Shown in pieces: positions 9,031 through 17,454 of a stretch of DNA of 64,000 bases (its first letter is position 1; every line of letters starts with the position of its first letter). Location of the stretch: contig JAUQYZ010000031.1 of assembly GCA_030587475.1 (NCBI GenBank), positions 35,173 to 99,172 of the forward strand, read 5' to 3'. Source of the DNA: Candidatus Sigynarchaeum calidifontis (GTDB taxonomy: Archaea; Asgardarchaeota; Lokiarchaeia; Sigyniarchaeales; Sigyniarchaeaceae). The notes under the pieces were generated by a model. The model was not told the origin of the DNA and ran no database searches. It was given only the letters and a program-made list of their open reading frames with translations. Made by a program: the position numbers and the translations under genes.

Positions 9031-9687
9031 TCACTTTTTAACCGTGGCTGCGACGCACCGGGCGATGGCCTCGCCACATGCCTTGTTGCCGGCCTCCGTG
9101 AAATGCACCCCGTCGGGACCCACGAGTTCGGGCCGTGCGTACTTGTTGACCTCATCGCCGCGCATTGCCTTGTTCACGTCGCAAAAGATTACCCGCTCTT
9201 GCTTGCACAGTGACTCGATTTTCACGTTCGCGTCGTTCACGGCGTCGAGCATGGCCTTGGTCAATATCTTCACGTTACCCATCGGCGGTATGCTGCACAA
9301 GATCACGTGAGTATTTTTACAGCCCGGGTGGGATCGGATTATATTAATCCCCCTTGTGTGTTCCTCGATTATTCCATCGACGATCTCGTTCTCGAAGCCG
9401 GCCATCGCCGCGGCAAAATGCCAAATGTCATTCGTACCGCCCATGACCGTCACCACGTCAGCGGGCAACGCGGGCTCTATCCTGGCGACGATCTGTCCAA
9501 TGGTCTGCCCGCCAATACCGAGATTCCAGATGTCGACCTCGATCCCCTTTTCTTTCAAGAAATTGTACATGAACCACTGGTACTGCGTCGGGTTGCCATG
9601 GCGATGTTCCGGCGGCACACCGCCTTGGGTCAGCGAGTCGCCCATGGTCACGACCTTGAACGGCCCGCTTCGGTTCTTCTCGAACAT
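9031..9687 (-). CDS. SGNH/GDSL-type hydrolase
   Basis: A 218-residue esterase/lipase-fold protein. The blocks of the family are present in order: GDSLTQG near residue 16 (nucleophile Ser), GIGGQT near residue 57 (block II Gly), GGTNDIW near residue 83 (block III Asn), and DGVHFTEAG near residue 193 (Asp and His). There is no signal peptide, so it acts in the cytoplasm. The substrate may be an acyl or acetyl ester but nothing in the neighbourhood identifies it. It is monocistronic, behind gpmA on the same strand and divergent from SBDS. Confidence 0.88.
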   Translation of the reverse strand: MFEKNRSGPFKVVTMGDSLTQGGVPPEHRHGNPTQYQWFMYNFLKEKGIEVDIWNLGIGGQTIGQIVARIEPALPADVVTVMGGTNDIWHFAAAMAGFENEIVDGIIEEHTRGINIIRSHPGCKNTHVILCSIPPMGNVKILTKAMLDAVNDANVKIESLCKQERVIFCDVNKAMRGDEVNKYARPELVGPDGVHFTEAGNKACGEAIARCVAATVKK

Positions 9688-9885
9688 AGCTATTAAGAGT
9701 GAACAGCGATTCTAATCGATTTTGATTGGCGATGACCGACATTTCTTGACATGGTACGCGGTCTCATGACGTGAAGTTTTTTTGATAGCGCGTTACAATC
9801 ATTGTTAACACATTTCGCATGACAAGGATCCAAAGGCAAATGAGGCACAACACAAATGAGCGGTCAAATATGCGGGGACAAGCGG

Positions 9886-10668
9886 ATGGACTTCGGGAAA
9901 TACATCATCGCGCATATCAAGATTGCCGGTCGCCGGTTCGAGATCCTCGTCGATCCCGACAAGTCATGGGACTTGAAAAAGCAGATCCGCCAGTTCCAGA
10001 AGGAAAAGGAGAAGGAACTGAACAAGGCCTATAAGGTCACCGTGGACGACGTCCTCAAGTTCTCGAGGGTGCCGATGGAGCAGATCGTCGAGAGTTATAT
10101 AGTATTTGAAGATATCCGGCGCGGCGAGAAGATGTCCGAAGAGACGATCAAGGACACGTTTCAAACTGATAACGTGAGCCGCGTCATCGCGGAGATCCTC
10201 TTGAACGGCGAGTTACAGCTCAACAAGGAGCAACGCGAGAAGTTCATCTCGGAAAAGAAAAAGAAACTCCTCGACATCCTCACGAAAAATTGCATCAACC
10301 CGCAGACCCACAAACCCCACCCACCGCAGCGGATCGAGCGTGCCTTGGAGGAGGCAAAGGTTAACATCGACCCGTTCAACCCGATCGAGGATCAAGTTGA
10401 AATTATCGTCAAGTCCCTCCAGCTCGTCATCCCGATACGTATGGAACGGCAACAAATCTTGGTTTCGATTCCGGCCGAGTTTACGGGCAAAGCCTATAAC
10501 CTGGTCAAGACGCTTGCCTCGATCACGAAAGAGGATTGGAAATCGAACGGAAGCCTGGAGTGCGTGATCGAGATCCCGGCCGGCATATCCATTGAGTTTC
10601 TCGATAAACTTAGCAAGCTCACCCACGGGCGTGCCATGACGAAAATCACGGAGGTTAAGAAAGTTTAG
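9886..10668 (+). CDS. SBDS/Sdo1 ribosome maturation factor
   Basis: A 260-residue homolog of Shwachman-Bodian-Diamond syndrome protein, which helps release the anti-association factor from the large ribosomal subunit. The FYSH domain with the LVDPD and VDDVL stretches, the central helical domain and the C-terminal ferredoxin-like domain with the VIEIPAG strand are all visible. ATG 9886 starts at the usual MDFGKY-like N-terminus; GTG/ATG further upstream add a poor extension. It is the first gene of the classic archaeal exosome superoperon, separated from rrp4 by 227 bases, so it may have its own transcript. Confidence 0.93.
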   Translation: MDFGKYIIAHIKIAGRRFEILVDPDKSWDLKKQIRQFQKEKEKELNKAYKVTVDDVLKFSRVPMEQIVESYIVFEDIRRGEKMSEETIKDTFQTDNVSRVIAEILLNGELQLNKEQREKFISEKKKKLLDILTKNCINPQTHKPHPPQRIERALEEAKVNIDPFNPIEDQVEIIVKSLQLVIPIRMERQQILVSIPAEFTGKAYNLVKTLASITKEDWKSNGSLECVIEIPAGISIEFLDKLSKLTHGRAMTKITEVKKV

Positions 10669-10895
10669 GCCAGTCTTCCGAGCGGATCCATCTACATGTC
10701 GGTTTCTTTTTCCCCCTTTCTCCACGTGGAAAAATTAATAAGCATTCCACATTTCATTCTCCCTGGTGAGAAAACAGCGTAGACATCTCGTGTCCTCGGA
10801 CGGAGATAGCGTGTTTGTTTAATGGGTTGTGTTTTTCACCTCCTTTTGAAGAGCATTTCCATGAAATGGTGGAAGTAAAGAGGTCTTGAGTTAGT

Positions 10896-11846
10896 ATGAG
10901 CGAGTTTCATGAAGAAGGGGGTTCCAAAAACGAGATCCCCGAAGATGAACATTATGAGGAAGATCTCGCCGATTCCAACACCTTCGACGAGGAGGAACAT
11001 CCCGACAGTGAGGATCACGGCAAGGCCCCCATAGAAGAAGGTCCAGAGAAATTTGGCGGCGAGGAGGAGGGCGGGCTAGAGGAATCCGGCACACGGGAGG
11101 TCGTCACCCCCGGCCAGGTGCTCGGTGCAAAAAGTAAAGACCTGCTCCCCGGCTTCGGAACGGTTGCCGATCCCAAAGGGAATATCATCTCGTTGTATGT
11201 GGGATTTCTGCAGAAGCATGGCAAGTACGTAAACGTGATTCCTTTCAAGGGCCGGTACACGCCCCGGGTGGGAGACAAGGTCATCGGCAAGATCGTCGAC
11301 AAGAACGTCGTTCTATGGAAGCTCGACATCAATGCACCTTGCGTGGCTATCTTGCGTGCCGGCGATGCTGGTGAGGGCGACCGCGGTCGTCGTGAATATG
11401 GTGGCGGCGGTAGCAAGGGTGGTTCCCCGCAAGTCCGGCGGCGCTTTGACCGGGGTGGCAAGAAAGAAGACACGTCTCAATATAACGTCGGAGACACGAT
11501 AATCGCGAAAGTATTGAAGTATGACCGCACGACCGAACCAAGCTTGACCACGGTCGGCCCTGATCTAGGCCCGATACGCGGCGGGTTCATAATGGACATC
11601 GCCGTGCCGAAGATCCCGCGTCTTATTGGAAAAGCAGGTTCCATGATCAAGTTATTGAATACACTCACTTCTTGCAAGCTATTCGTGGCCCAGAATGGTG
11701 TCGTATGGATCAAAGGAAGAAAAATCGACGAGGAGCGTCTCCTCATCAGAGCGATCAAAAAGATCGAGAACGAAGCACACACGGTCGGCTTGACCGATCG
11801 TGTCAAGGAATTCGTTGAAAGCGAGATGAAAAAGGTAAAAGTGTGA
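10896..11846 (+). CDS. rrp4: Exosome RNA-binding subunit Rrp4 with acidic N-terminal extension and Arg/Gly-rich insert
   Basis: A 316-residue exosome cap protein that binds RNA over the Rrp41/Rrp42 ring. Residues 1-65 form a Glu/Asp-rich tail not usual for archaeal Rrp4 of about 230 residues. The N-terminal domain (VTPGQVLG) and the S1 domain follow; between S1 strands, residues about 155-190 form an insertion rich in Gly and Arg (RGRR, YGGGGS, RRRFDRGG). The KH domain with RLIGKAGSMI near residue 248 closes the protein. GAGG at 10878-10881 precedes ATG 10896. rrp41 starts six bases after the stop. Both additions could bind protein or RNA partners, but that is inference. Confidence 0.92.
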   Translation: MSEFHEEGGSKNEIPEDEHYEEDLADSNTFDEEEHPDSEDHGKAPIEEGPEKFGGEEEGGLEESGTREVVTPGQVLGAKSKDLLPGFGTVADPKGNIISLYVGFLQKHGKYVNVIPFKGRYTPRVGDKVIGKIVDKNVVLWKLDINAPCVAILRAGDAGEGDRGRREYGGGGSKGGSPQVRRRFDRGGKKEDTSQYNVGDTIIAKVLKYDRTTEPSLTTVGPDLGPIRGGFIMDIAVPKIPRLIGKAGSMIKLLNTLTSCKLFVAQNGVVWIKGRKIDEERLLIRAIKKIENEAHTVGLTDRVKEFVESEMKKVKV

Positions 11847-11852
11847 GAGATT

Positions 11853-12605
11853 ATGCCATTGTTACCAGAAGGACATCCCGAAAAGATATTCAGGGAAGAT
11901 GGATTACGTCTCGATGGACGGAAGCCGGACGACCTTCGTGACATCCGCCTCGAGATCGGCGTGCTCAAGAATGCCGATGGCTCGGCTATGATATGTCACG
12001 GGAAGAACCGCATTATCGCCGGCGCCTACGGGCCGCGCGAGGTGCATCCGCGCCACCTGGCACAGTCTGATACAGGTATATTGCAAGTACAATACCGAAT
12101 GTCCACGTTTTCGGTGGGCGAGAGAAAGACTCCCGTGCCTGGTCGCCGGGAGAAGGAGATCAGCATGGTGGTACAGCACGCATTGGAGCCCGTGCTGTTT
12201 CTCGAACAATACCCGAATTCGACGATCGATATCTTCATCCAGGTTATGACCGCCGATGGCGGCACCCGATGCGCGAGCATCACTGCAGCGGCACTCGCAT
12301 TGGCGGATATGGGCATTCCTATGCGGGACCTGGTTACCGGCGTTGCCGTGGGAAAGATAAACAACAAGCCTATTCTCGACCTCGCGGATTACGAGGACAA
12401 GTGGGAAGAGGGTGCCGCGGATATGCCCGTGGCTGTTATGATGAACGAGAAGAAGATCACCCTTTTGCAGCTGGACGGCCAGGTTAGCATCGACGAGTAC
12501 GAGCAGATGCTAAACCTCGCGCTCAAGGGCGCGGAGAGAATCTATGAACTCCAGAAGGAGGCGCTCAAGAAGAAATATACCTCAGAGCTTGTCGGAGGAA
12601 GGTGA
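11853..12605 (+). CDS. rrp41: Exosome catalytic subunit Rrp41 (RNase PH fold)
   Basis: A 250-residue RNase PH-family 3'-5' exoribonuclease that degrades or tails RNA phosphorolytically as a hexameric ring with Rrp42. The RLDGRKPDDLR start, the RNA-binding GPREVHPRH segment near residue 60, and the phosphate-binding DGGTRCASI segment near residue 133 are all conserved, so this is the active member of the pair. Length matches the family. It sits between rrp4 and rrp42 with gaps of six and five bases, a single operon. Confidence 0.96.
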   Translation: MPLLPEGHPEKIFREDGLRLDGRKPDDLRDIRLEIGVLKNADGSAMICHGKNRIIAGAYGPREVHPRHLAQSDTGILQVQYRMSTFSVGERKTPVPGRREKEISMVVQHALEPVLFLEQYPNSTIDIFIQVMTADGGTRCASITAAALALADMGIPMRDLVTGVAVGKINNKPILDLADYEDKWEEGAADMPVAVMMNEKKITLLQLDGQVSIDEYEQMLNLALKGAERIYELQKEALKKKYTSELVGGR

Positions 12606-12610
12606 TCGCG

Positions 12611-13450
12611 ATGGACCTGTCGATATCGAAAAAGATTTCCACTATTGAGAAGGATTATATGCTCGATTTACTCTCGCGCGGGACTCGTCTTGATGGTCGC
12701 GGTTTTCTCGAATACCGGGAGATCAAGATCGACGCCGGCCCCATGTTGAAGGCGGAAGGCTCTGCGCGCGTTTGTATCGGCGACACGCAAGTCTGCTGCG
12801 GCATCAAATACGAGACTGGGACTCCCTTTCCCGACACCCCTAACGAAGGCGTGATCACAGCAATGGCGGAGTTCGTTCCGTTCGCGTCCCCTATGTTCGA
12901 GAGCGGGCCACCAGACGAGAACGCGATCGAGCTGGCGCGCGTGGTGGACCGAGGAATAAGGCACTCGGATCTCGTTGATAGAACGCGCTTAGTCATCAAG
13001 CCGGGCGAGGAGGTGTTCTTGCTATTCGTCGATCTCTATTATATGATGCACAACGGGAACCCGTGGGACACGGCAAGCCTTGCCGCGCTCTGTGCCCTTA
13101 AAACCACGATGATCCCAGCGCTCAAGGAGAAAGATGTCAACGGCAAGAAGTTCCTCGTTCCAGAAGGCGAACCGCAAGCCCTGGGCATCCAGGATTATCC
13201 GGTCACTATCACATTTGCGAAAATCGGTGATTACATCATCGTCGATCCGGGATTAATGGAAGAACTCATCTCCGATGCACGCATAAGCTATTGCATCAAC
13301 AAGAACGGGTTGATCACCTCGATCCAGAAGAACGGGTCGGGAACTTTCACGACCGAGGAGCTCCTCAAGGCGGCAAGGAACGCCAGGGACTTGGCTCCCG
13401 CCTTGCAGCAGAGAGTCAAGAACTACACGCGGGATCTTACCAACATGTAG
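12611..13450 (+). CDS. rrp42: Exosome structural subunit Rrp42 (RNase PH fold)
   Basis: A 279-residue RNase PH-like protein that pairs with Rrp41. It has the expected RLDGRGFLEYR near residue 30 and the C-terminal domain with PVTITFAKIGD, but lacks the basic RNA and phosphate residues of Rrp41, as expected for the inactive partner. ATG 12611 is preferred over GTG 12602 because GGAGG at 12594-12598 would be too close to the GTG. The gene starts five bases after rrp41 ends. About 105 bases separate it from the L37Ae gene. Confidence 0.95.
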   Translation: MDLSISKKISTIEKDYMLDLLSRGTRLDGRGFLEYREIKIDAGPMLKAEGSARVCIGDTQVCCGIKYETGTPFPDTPNEGVITAMAEFVPFASPMFESGPPDENAIELARVVDRGIRHSDLVDRTRLVIKPGEEVFLLFVDLYYMMHNGNPWDTASLAALCALKTTMIPALKEKDVNGKKFLVPEGEPQALGIQDYPVTITFAKIGDYIIVDPGLMEELISDARISYCINKNGLITSIQKNGSGTFTTEELLKAARNARDLAPALQQRVKNYTRDLTNM

Positions 13451-13555
13451 TTCCCATACAATTCCTTTTTTTCGTGTAACAAAACCATCCTCGCCGAGGG
13501 AACACCATTTAATATTGCGTTGCATTGTTTTGTTATAGCTCGAAGGTGTTCAAGG

Positions 13556-13834
13556 ATGGCACGTCGAACCAAGAAGGTCGGAATCACCGGGCGTTTTGGG
13601 GCACGGTATGGAACACTCGTCCGGTACCGAACCAAGAAGATCTTGTCGTACAAGACCGACATCCAGAAGTGCCCGAAATGCCAGAACCGCACGATCTCGC
13701 GGAAATCGGTCGGCCTCTGGAAATGCCGGAAATGCGGCGCCACGTTCACGGGCGGTGCTTACACGCTCACGACGACCCAGGGATTGCTTTGCGCGCGCGT
13801 AACGAAGCGCAAGGAGCGAGAAACATCGGCGTGA
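13556..13834 (+). CDS. rpl37ae: Large-subunit ribosomal protein L37Ae (eL43)
   Basis: A 92-residue zinc-binding ribosomal protein of archaea and eukaryotes. The RRTKKVGITGRFG start is diagnostic, and two CPKC/CRKC knuckles at about residues 39-42 and 57-60 form the zinc site. ATG 13556 gives the standard N-terminus. Position behind rrp42 is conserved in archaea. Its stop overlaps the GTG start of the next gene as GTGA at 13831-13834, suggesting translational coupling. Confidence 0.96.
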   Translation: MARRTKKVGITGRFGARYGTLVRYRTKKILSYKTDIQKCPKCQNRTISRKSVGLWKCRKCGATFTGGAYTLTTTQGLLCARVTKRKERETSA

Positions 13835-14175
13835 TTTCCAGCCGTGGACCGCCGTTCTCTCATTCTCTACTATGGTGCGTTTTATTGGAAAACCTAGGCG
13901 ACTTTGTTTTCAGCATCCGTTTCACCATCAAGGACGATCGGTTCGTCAAATCGATACCGAAGCTGCTCGGCTTGGAACTCGGCGACCTCGGCGGTTCGTC
14001 CGGCCGGATCCATGACTTGCAGATCCTGGACGACGGCAAAGGCAACGTCACCATCCAGGCTCGGGCCAACGACATGACGGGCTTCAAGATCGCGGCGAAT
14101 TCCATCAATCGCTACATAGAGATCATCGGAAAAGTCGTTGAAATGGTTCAAAAGGGATTGAATAACAGCGAATAA
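13831..14175 (+). CDS. pcc1: KEOPS complex subunit Pcc1
   Basis: A small protein (114 codons from GTG 13831) whose last 90 residues match Pcc1, the dimerising subunit of the KEOPS complex that makes t6A on tRNA. The pattern FSIRFTIKD strand, long central segment, QARANDMTGFKIAANSI and the final amphipathic helix fit the family. The first 25 residues are unlike Pcc1, so the true start may be a TTG near 13879. GTG 13831 shares bases with the L37Ae stop. The position between L37Ae and prefoldin beta is the conserved location of Pcc1 in archaeal exosome operons. Confidence 0.8.
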   Translation: MISSRGPPFSHSLLWCVLLENLGDFVFSIRFTIKDDRFVKSIPKLLGLELGDLGGSSGRIHDLQILDDGKGNVTIQARANDMTGFKIAANSINRYIEIIGKVVEMVQKGLNNSE

Positions 14176-14311
14176 AAATATAGACTATCTTGGACATCGA
14201 GCGCTAGCCTCCATCGTGGTTCCTGGCGAAAAGTCCAAGATTTTCCAAGCGTGAAGAAAAGGTCGACGCTGCCGAAATCTTTAAGCAATAGCTCATGGAA
14301 ACAATGGATGC

Positions 14312-14668
14312 ATGATGTCGCAAGAATTACCCCCAGATCTCCAGCAAAAGATCCGAAATTTCCAGATTCTCCAGCAAAATTTACAAAGCTTGACCGAGCA
14401 AAAGTATTCGCTTGAGGCACAATTAAAGGAGATAACGTCCGCAAAGGAATATCTCGATAAAGCTCCAGCTGATGTAAAGATATTCAAATCAATAGGAGGC
14501 ATTATGGTGGAAGCAACGAAGGAGAAGGCAGCGGCCGATCTCAAGGAAAATGACGAGATTCTTTCTGCTCGGGTCAAAAAGCTGGATATGACCATCGAGA
14601 AGACCAAGGCAAAATACGAAGAGCTGAAGAACGACATCAATACTTCTTTGAAAAACAGGATGGGATGA
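14312..14668 (+). CDS. pfdB: Prefoldin beta subunit
   Basis: A 118-residue chaperone subunit with the prefoldin layout: an N-terminal coiled-coil helix (residues 6-45), a short beta hairpin region with VKIFKSIGGIMV near residue 58, and a C-terminal coiled coil. Prefoldin hexamers hold unfolded proteins for the chaperonin. Two adjacent ATG codons (14312 and 14315) are possible starts. It occupies the usual place near the end of the exosome superoperon. The alpha subunit is not in this window. Confidence 0.94.
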   Translation: MMSQELPPDLQQKIRNFQILQQNLQSLTEQKYSLEAQLKEITSAKEYLDKAPADVKIFKSIGGIMVEATKEKAAADLKENDEILSARVKKLDMTIEKTKAKYEELKNDINTSLKNRMG

Positions 14669-14704
14669 GCTGCAGCCAGCCCGTCCGCGCAGCGTGGTGC
14701 TGGT

Positions 14705-15730
14705 ATGACCCTTCCCCCTAAAATCGCCCCAATCGACTCATTCTTGAAAGATTTTTCTCACGTGATAGCCAAGAGCCCCGAGATCGTTCTCATTTCCCAC
14801 GAGAACATGGATCCAGATGCCGTCGGGTCGATAGCCGGGATCATGGGGCTGGTCGAGGGCGTGGCCCCTAGAGGGGCTTCCATAAAGGTTTTTCCACCGT
14901 CCGTCTCGAAACTCTCCCGGAAGCTGCTCGATACATGGCAAATCGCTCTGCCCTTCATCCAGGCATTGCCAGATTCGGATTTCCTCCCTATCATGCTCGA
15001 CACGCAGAACATTGCCACGGTGATCAAGACCTCCCCATTAAATGTCGAGGCACTGCAATCGCGAAGCATCATCATCGATCACCACCAGAACCAAGGTTTG
15101 CCTTCGCAGCTTGGCTTTATCGATAGTAACGTGCAAGCAAACTGCGAGATCGTGGTAAACATGTACAGGGTACTTGGGAAACCACTCGGATTCCCGATCA
15201 ACCGTGCCTTGCTTGCCGGCATCTTGTTTGATTCAGGCAATTTGCGCTATGCTAGGAACGTCACCATACGGGCAGTCGCCTCGTTACTTGATTCCGGGCT
15301 GGACATCGCGGATTTCAAGGGACTAATGGTGGAAACCATGGACATCTCTGAACGCATCGCCCGGTTAAAAGCTGGGATGCGATGCAGCTTGATACGCATC
15401 GGAGACGTGATTATAGCTTCCAGCGAGGTATCCACGTTCGAGGCCAGCGCGTGCCGGGGGCTGATCGGCCTCGGTGCCGACATATCCATCGTTCTCGCAG
15501 AGAACAAGGGGGACGTGCGCATATCCGCTCGCCAAACAGGTGAATGCCAAAAGGCGTACCGTGTTGATCTCGCAAGCATCATGCATTCAATTTCGGAAAC
15601 CATCGGCGGCACGGGGGGCGGCCACGAGCTTGCCGCCGCGGCGAGCGGCTCGAAGAATGGGGCGAGCGCCTTGAAAGAAGCGATAAAAGCGATTGAGGAC
15701 ATAATTAACGCGAGCACGCGCCCGCAATGA
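14705..15730 (+). CDS. DHH family phosphoesterase (RecJ/NrnA-like)
   Basis: A 341-residue two-domain phosphoesterase. The N-terminal DHH domain has HENMDPDAVGS near residue 35, MLDTQN near residue 97 and IIIDHHQN near residue 125; the C-terminal DHHA1 domain ends in GGTGGGHELAAAA near residue 299. These Mn-dependent enzymes degrade short RNA or cyclic-dinucleotide fragments. Its location directly after prefoldin in the exosome operon suggests it finishes the short oligonucleotides left by the exosome; that role is inference. Whether it is nuclease or phosphatase cannot be told. Confidence 0.87.
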   Translation: MTLPPKIAPIDSFLKDFSHVIAKSPEIVLISHENMDPDAVGSIAGIMGLVEGVAPRGASIKVFPPSVSKLSRKLLDTWQIALPFIQALPDSDFLPIMLDTQNIATVIKTSPLNVEALQSRSIIIDHHQNQGLPSQLGFIDSNVQANCEIVVNMYRVLGKPLGFPINRALLAGILFDSGNLRYARNVTIRAVASLLDSGLDIADFKGLMVETMDISERIARLKAGMRCSLIRIGDVIIASSEVSTFEASACRGLIGLGADISIVLAENKGDVRISARQTGECQKAYRVDLASIMHSISETIGGTGGGHELAAAASGSKNGASALKEAIKAIEDIINASTRPQ

Positions 15731-15743
15731 GGCCTGGATTCCC

Positions 15744-16595
15744 TTGGCAGAACGCCCCATCATCGAAATCAACGACGTCACATTCGCGTACCAGAACACG
15801 AATGACCAACCCGTCTTGAACGGGGTCAACGTGCATTTTTTTCCAGGAACCGTTTCCATAATCTGCGGGCCGACGGGAAGCGGCAAGACGACGCTCGTGC
15901 GGTTGCTCAACGGGCTCATACCCCACTTCTACGAGGGGGTTATGAAGGGAAACATAATCGTCGACGGGATCAACACCAAGGACACGTCAACGGCCAAGCT
16001 TGCACAAGTCGTGGGCATGGTGTTCCAAAATCCGGAAAACCAGCTCGTTTCCTCGTCGTGCGAGCGGGAGATTGCCTTCGGACCTGAGAACCTCGGGATC
16101 CCGCGGTCTGAGATCTGCGAGCGCGTCGAATCCGTTATCCAGCTGCTCGGCTTGCACGAGATCCGCGACAGCTCCCCGAACGAGTTATCTGGCGGTCAGA
16201 AGCAGAAGGTTGCGATAGCTGCGGCGCTGGCCTTGAAGCCGAGGGTCTTGGTGTTCGACGAGCCCACATCCAACCTCGATCCCGAATCCATCTCCAAGCT
16301 CGGTGGGATTATCGAAACTATCAAGACGCAGCTCAACTCGACGATCATCATCGTGGAACACCGTTTAGAGCCGTTCTTGAACATCGCCACGCACATTGCT
16401 TGCATGAAAGATGGCACAGTCATACTTTATGACACGACGGAAAACGTCGTCCGCAACAATGCCTTTTACCAGATAGGCGTGCAAGTCCCAGTCGTATTGA
16501 AAATATTTCATCAATTACATTATGAAGGCGTTTATTCCGGCCCATTTCCACTCGGCACAGATAAAGGCCTATCCATCTTGAGAGAACTCATGTGA
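15744..16595 (+). CDS. ecfA1: ECF transporter ATPase EcfA1
   Basis: A 283-residue ABC ATPase of an energy-coupling factor vitamin/metal transporter. Walker A is GPTGSGKTT near residue 41, the Q loop FQNPENQL follows, the signature is LSGGQKQK near residue 144 and Walker B VLVFDEPTSNLD near residue 165. The Q-loop wording is typical of ECF rather than classical importers. The start is a TTG at 15744, 13 bases after the DHH gene stop, so transcription could continue from upstream. ecfA2 and ecfT follow directly. Confidence 0.9.
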   Translation: MAERPIIEINDVTFAYQNTNDQPVLNGVNVHFFPGTVSIICGPTGSGKTTLVRLLNGLIPHFYEGVMKGNIIVDGINTKDTSTAKLAQVVGMVFQNPENQLVSSSCEREIAFGPENLGIPRSEICERVESVIQLLGLHEIRDSSPNELSGGQKQKVAIAAALALKPRVLVFDEPTSNLDPESISKLGGIIETIKTQLNSTIIIVEHRLEPFLNIATHIACMKDGTVILYDTTENVVRNNAFYQIGVQVPVVLKIFHQLHYEGVYSGPFPLGTDKGLSILRELM

Positions 16596-16611
16596 TGGAC
16601 GTGATGCACCC

Positions 16612-17454
16612 GTGATCGAGTTCCGATCGGTTTCGTATCAGTACCCGGATGGCCAGGTTGCGCTGCACGACGTGAGCATCCGCATTGATGCTGGATCCTT
16701 CGTTGCCGTACTCGGGGAGAACGGGGCCGGGAAAACCACGTTCGTAAAATGCATCAACGGGCTCATCAAACCAACCAAGGGCGATGTACTGGTTGATGGG
16801 ATGTCGACTAGAAATGCAAGTGTCGCTCAAATGGCAAAAAAAGTTGGCCTTGTATTTCAGAACTCGGATAACCAGCTCTTTGCAACTTCTGTGAGGGAGG
16901 AACTCGATTTTTCGTTGCGGAACGTTGGAATCCCCGAGAGTAAACGGCCGCGCATCATCGAAGAGACGTTAACGACCATGAATCTCTCGCACTTGAAGGA
17001 AAAGTCCCCCTTCTTGCTCAGCGGCGGGGAGCGGAAGCGGGCGGCGTTTGCCTCGCTCATCTGCATGGACCAACCCGTGTTCATCGCGGACGAGCCAACG
17101 CAAGGGCAGGATGAAATCCAGCGCGAGAACATCGAACAAATCTTGCGCCATATGCAAGAGCAGAAAAAGACCGTCATTATCATCACACACGATCTCGATT
17201 TTATCGCCCGTCTTGCCGATCGCGTGGTGATATTCGAGCACGGCCGTATCAGCCTCGATGGTCCGGTCGAGGACGTGTTCCAGTCGCCCGCGGTTATACA
17301 GCTCGGTCACTTGTCACCGACCCAGGAACTCGCGTTAAAATGGATTCTGAAAGACAAGGCACCAGAGATTCCGATGCCATTCAAGATGGATCAAAGAACA
17401 TTGATTTCGACGTTCGTTGAAAAAATAAAAGCGAGGCGAGGGCGTGTCCATTGA
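16612..17454 (+). CDS. ecfA2: ECF transporter ATPase EcfA2
   Basis: A 280-residue second ECF ATPase. Walker A is GENGAGKTT near residue 38, Q loop FQNSDNQLF, signature LLSGGERKR near residue 140 and Walker B FIADEPTQGQD. It pairs with EcfA1 to drive the T component. The start is GTG 16612, 16 bases after ecfA1. Its last 11 bases overlap the start of ecfT. Confidence 0.9.
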   Translation: MIEFRSVSYQYPDGQVALHDVSIRIDAGSFVAVLGENGAGKTTFVKCINGLIKPTKGDVLVDGMSTRNASVAQMAKKVGLVFQNSDNQLFATSVREELDFSLRNVGIPESKRPRIIEETLTTMNLSHLKEKSPFLLSGGERKRAAFASLICMDQPVFIADEPTQGQDEIQRENIEQILRHMQEQKKTVIIITHDLDFIARLADRVVIFEHGRISLDGPVEDVFQSPAVIQLGHLSPTQELALKWILKDKAPEIPMPFKMDQRTLISTFVEKIKARRGRVH

